This document shows positions 62,202 to 64,000 of a stretch of 64,000 nt of DNA, one piece after another. The notes under the pieces were generated by a model. That model was not told the DNA's origin. It saw only the letters and a list, made by a program, of their open reading frames with translations, and searched no databases. Each line of letters opens with the position of its first letter. Position 1 is the first letter of the stretch. The position numbers were made by a program, and so were the translations under genes. Origin of the DNA: an uncultured bacterium (GTDB lineage Bacteria; Cyanobacteriota; Vampirovibrionia; Gastranaerophilales; Gastranaerophilaceae). Location: NCBI GenBank assembly GCA_900549855.1, contig URPS01000005.1, forward strand, positions 1 to 64,000, written 5' to 3'.

Positions 62202-62444
62202 ATGAGAATTCAAGCAATTAATAATAACTCAGTAACGAATATTAATAAGACTAGCAAAAAACATAGTAATGTGAATTTTGGGTGGTTTGGCGGTGAAATG
62301 GCAAAGGATACTTTAAAAAGTAATTTATCGTCATGGCAAAAAGTTAAGTGCGGTATAGATGCATATTCAACTGTAACAAAAGAACTTTTTAGTTTTGCAA
62401 AAAATAAAGTATGCCAAAAATCTTTTTGGTTTAAAACAAAATAA
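62202..62444 (+). CDS. Small protein with MRIQ-type N terminus
   Basis: The product is 80 aa: 'MRIQAINNNSVTNINKTSKK', then 'NVNFGWFGGEM', then an amphipathic helix and a basic, aromatic tail. The start resembles those of the GH13 enzyme (40082) and the 23284 protein. No family is recognised. AAAGGAG precedes the ATG. A terminator follows at 62466. Confidence 0.65.
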   Translation: MRIQAINNNSVTNINKTSKKHSNVNFGWFGGEMAKDTLKSNLSSWQKVKCGIDAYSTVTKELFSFAKNKVCQKSFWFKTK

Positions 62445-62456
62445 GATATGTAAATA

Positions 62457-62511
62457 TTTGTAAAGAAAAAGATAAGTCCTGAAATTGAACTTATCTTTTT
62501 TACTTTATATA
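62457..62511 (+). promoter_or_regulatory. Shared promoter motif before the repeat-ended peptide
   Basis: TTTGTAA (62457-62463) and CTTTATATA (62503-62511) begin 46 nt apart. The upstream gene's terminator lies between them, so the TTTGTAA here may be coincidental; the -10 region matches that at 43382 almost base for base. Confidence 0.5.
62466..62500 (+). terminator. Terminator after the 80-aa protein gene
   Basis: AAAAAGATAAGT and ACTTATCTTTTT form a perfect 12-bp stem ending in a T-run. Confidence 0.85.
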
Positions 62512-62537
62512 TATGTAAACACTTAAGAGTAAGGATA

Positions 62538-62894
62538 ATGGTTATGCTAACAGTAAATTCATCAGAAGAAAAAAACACATGTTTTAAATTTATTGGCGCA
62601 GATTCAACACCAAAAACTACACATTTAATTTCAAATAACACTTCACTAATTGTTCCTTCTATGTCAGAAGGCGGAAATGATACTTGCAGTTTTTATTCCG
62701 GTCCTAGTGATGCAACAATTATGGCATTTGGTCAAAGTTGTGAAACAGCTGGTTCAATTGCTTATTCAGGAGGCGAAACAGCCGGTTCAATCGCATATTC
62801 AGGATGTGAATCTTCAGGTTCTATTGCTTCTGCAGCGCCATCTGTTTCATGCGGTGGAGGATTTTCCGGTGGCAGTGTAAGTTTTTCTTGCTAA
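62538..62894 (+). CDS. Small Gly/Ser/Cys-rich protein with short repeats
   Basis: This 118-aa protein is of no recognised family. The first half is polar ('SSEEKNTCFKFIGADSTPKT'). The second half carries a repeated unit: 'ETAGSIAYSGG', 'ETAGSIAYSGC', 'ESSGSIASAAP', then 'CGGGFSGGSVSFSC'. There is no signal peptide. The layout of a polar leader and a Gly/Ser/Cys repeat core is seen in some modified-peptide precursors, but no modifying enzyme is encoded nearby. A start at 62544 is also possible. A strong terminator follows. Confidence 0.65.
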   Translation: MVMLTVNSSEEKNTCFKFIGADSTPKTTHLISNNTSLIVPSMSEGGNDTCSFYSGPSDATIMAFGQSCETAGSIAYSGGETAGSIAYSGCESSGSIASAAPSVSCGGGFSGGSVSFSC

Positions 62895-62927
62895 AATAAA
62901 TTTTCTAATCAACTAAATAAGACTATT

Positions 62928-62955
62928 AGCCGAACGGTTTTGTTCGGCTTTTTTT
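62928..62955 (+). terminator. Terminator before pilT
   Basis: AGCCGAAC/GTTCGGCT with a 6-nt loop is followed by T7. Confidence 0.9.
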
Positions 62956-63003
62956 GTAAATAAGTAAGTTTTTGTAAAGTTGTTGTCAAAAAAAATATAT
63001 AAT
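62953..63003 (+). promoter_or_regulatory. Likely pilT promoter with TTTGTAA motif
   Basis: TTTGTAA (62953-62959) and TATAAT (62998-63003) begin 45 nt apart, close to the spacing of the shared motif, although the -10 is a normal TATAAT and the upstream element overlaps the preceding T-run. Confidence 0.4.
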
Positions 63004-63030
63004 GCTACGATTTAATATATTGGAGGAGAA

Positions 63031-64000
63031 ATGGAAGAGTATTTTAGTATAATTCAATTTTTAATTGAAGCCGTTAAAGCAGGTGCTTCAGATGAACATT
63101 TGATGGTAGGACATCCGCCTTATATGCGCAAAAATGGCTTTATTGAAAAGACAGAACACCCTGTAATTTCTAAAGGAGAATTAGATGGAGCTATTTTAGA
63201 AATCGCTCCTACAGCAATAAGAGATGAAATTTTAACATTGTGTGATGTTGATTTTATGTATGAAATTAAAGGATGTTCAAGGTTTAGAATTAATTACAAC
63301 AGACAGTTAGGTCTGCCTGCTTTGGTAATTAGGAACATTCCTTATGAAATACCAAAGTTAAAAGATTTGTCACTTCCTGATATTTTGAGTTCAATAGTGA
63401 AACAGCCAAATGGTATTGTACTTGTTACTGGTCCGACCGGTTCCGGTAAATCAACGACGATTGCATCATTAGTTAATGAAATTAATGAAACAGAGGCAAA
63501 ACACATTGTAACAATTGAAGATCCTATTGAGTATGTTTTTGATAGTGCGAAAAGTATTGTTTCACAAAGACAAGTTGAAGTTGATACAAAAACTTTTGCC
63601 GACGGTATTAAGTATTCTTTAAGACAAGATCCGGATGTAATATTTATTGGTGAAATTCGTGATAGAGAAACAATGTCAGCCGCATTAAAAGCTGCAGAAA
63701 CAGGACACTTAGTATTATCAACACTTCATACAAATGATGCTGTTCAGACTATTAACAGAGTTGTAAACATGTTTGATGAAGCTAATAGAGCAATTGTACG
63801 TAAGCAATTAGCAGAAACATTACGTGCTACAATTGCGCAAAAATTAGTATATTCAGAGAAATTAAATAAAAGATTTCCTGCTTGTGAAGTTATGGTTGTA
63901 ACTTCTACTATCAAAGATTATTTAACAAAAGATAACACAGAAGCAATATATGATATATTGAGGGATAGTAATATAGACGATATGATTACGATGAATGCAT
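63031..64000 (+). CDS. pilT: Twitching motility ATPase PilT (partial, runs off the window)
   Basis: PilT is the hexameric retraction ATPase of type IV pili. 323 codons are visible. The N-terminal PAS-like part has 'AGASDEHLMVGHPPYMRKNG'; the Walker A box is GPTGSGKST near residue 135, the Asp box 'TIEDPIEYVF', Walker B 'DVIFIGEIRD', and the His box 'GHLVLSTLHTNDAVQTI'. The C-terminal domain is cut. GGAGGAG precedes the ATG. The upstream promoter may belong to the TTTGTAA set. Confidence 0.95.
   Translation, partial: MEEYFSIIQFLIEAVKAGASDEHLMVGHPPYMRKNGFIEKTEHPVISKGELDGAILEIAPTAIRDEILTLCDVDFMYEIKGCSRFRINYNRQLGLPALVIRNIPYEIPKLKDLSLPDILSSIVKQPNGIVLVTGPTGSGKSTTIASLVNEINETEAKHIVTIEDPIEYVFDSAKSIVSQRQVEVDTKTFADGIKYSLRQDPDVIFIGEIRDRETMSAALKAAETGHLVLSTLHTNDAVQTINRVVNMFDEANRAIVRKQLAETLRATIAQKLVYSEKLNKRFPACEVMVVTSTIKDYLTKDNTEAIYDILRDSNIDDMITMNA

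Noticed and set aside
1..64000. tRNA or rRNA genes
   Set aside because: I found no cloverleaf with a TTCRANNC loop and no rRNA signature on either strand by eye; a tRNAscan run would settle it.
1..64000. Prophage or transposase genes
   Set aside because: No integrase, transposase, capsid or terminase motifs are present; the mobile signals are all short non-coding repeats.

Overview
The window looks like chromosome from an uncultured, gut-type relative of Cyanobacteria (Melainabacteria/Vampirovibrionia, probably Gastranaerophilales). This is inference from the sequence. The DNA is AT-rich, arginine is mostly AGA, and the cells look diderm (lpxA, an RND pump with a TolC-like channel, pilT). 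The GyrA tail is of a type I associate with cyanobacteria, and a set of membrane, coiled-coil and EF-hand proteins fits no standard family. The exception is the first ~1.16 kb: the end of a YlxR-like gene and the 5' part of infB have different base composition and codon use and look alphaproteobacterial. The join lies in the conserved P-loop of IF2, so the left edge is probably a chimeric assembly.

Layout. 1-2.7 kb: ylxR end and hybrid infB. 2.8-9.6 kb: polA, phosphohexomutase, an orphan ABC sugar permease, an EF-hand protein, trpS. 9.6-10.2 kb: non-coding, with three 53-bp repeats before gyrA. 10.2-14.6 kb: gyrA, a DinJ/YafQ toxin-antitoxin pair, ilvC with a 15-residue insert. 14.7-18.7 kb: Cys-rich secreted protein, orphan DNA methyltransferase, DUF167 protein, Na+/H+ antiporter-family transporter, small membrane protein. 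18.9-25.8 kb: flagellin-like coiled-coil protein, rsmD-bioD, yjbQ-rqcP-punA, a lineage-specific membrane pair, a shortened dihydrolipoamide dehydrogenase. 25.8-30.3 kb: repeat block, SPFH protein, three glycan-synthesis genes. 30.4-36.2 kb: a complete RND efflux operon. 36.3-43.9 kb: lineage-specific membrane protein behind a possible His-rich leader peptide, a GH13 enzyme, era, two coiled-coil proteins. 43.9-51.2 kb: XRE regulator, a large calpain-like cysteine protease, EF-hand/LysM-like proteins (one split by an in-frame stop), a TPR protein. 51.3-57.6 kb: gcvPB overlapping a sigma-factor gene, a secreted protein with a GH57 enzyme, lpxA. 57.6-58.5 kb: about 890 bp without a convincing gene but with a promoter-terminator unit, a multi-branched RNA-like fold and direct repeats. 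58.5-64 kb: EamA transporter, rplS-rbgA, lineage-specific proteins, and pilT cut by the window end.

The strongest candidates for something undescribed are: (1) a promoter arrangement, TTTGTAA about 47 nt upstream of a CTTTATATA-like -10, shared by up to seven scattered genes, mostly lineage-specific surface-type proteins; (2) the structured non-coding region at 57.8-58.4 kb; (3) a possible translational attenuator before the gene ending at 36271; (4) a GC-rich palindromic repeat that inserted into another repeat at 48.3 kb and apparently also, in frame, into ilvC; (5) a calpain-like protease next to EF-hand proteins; and (6) at least seven genes whose start codon sits 6-7 nt after a -10 box, suggesting leaderless mRNAs.
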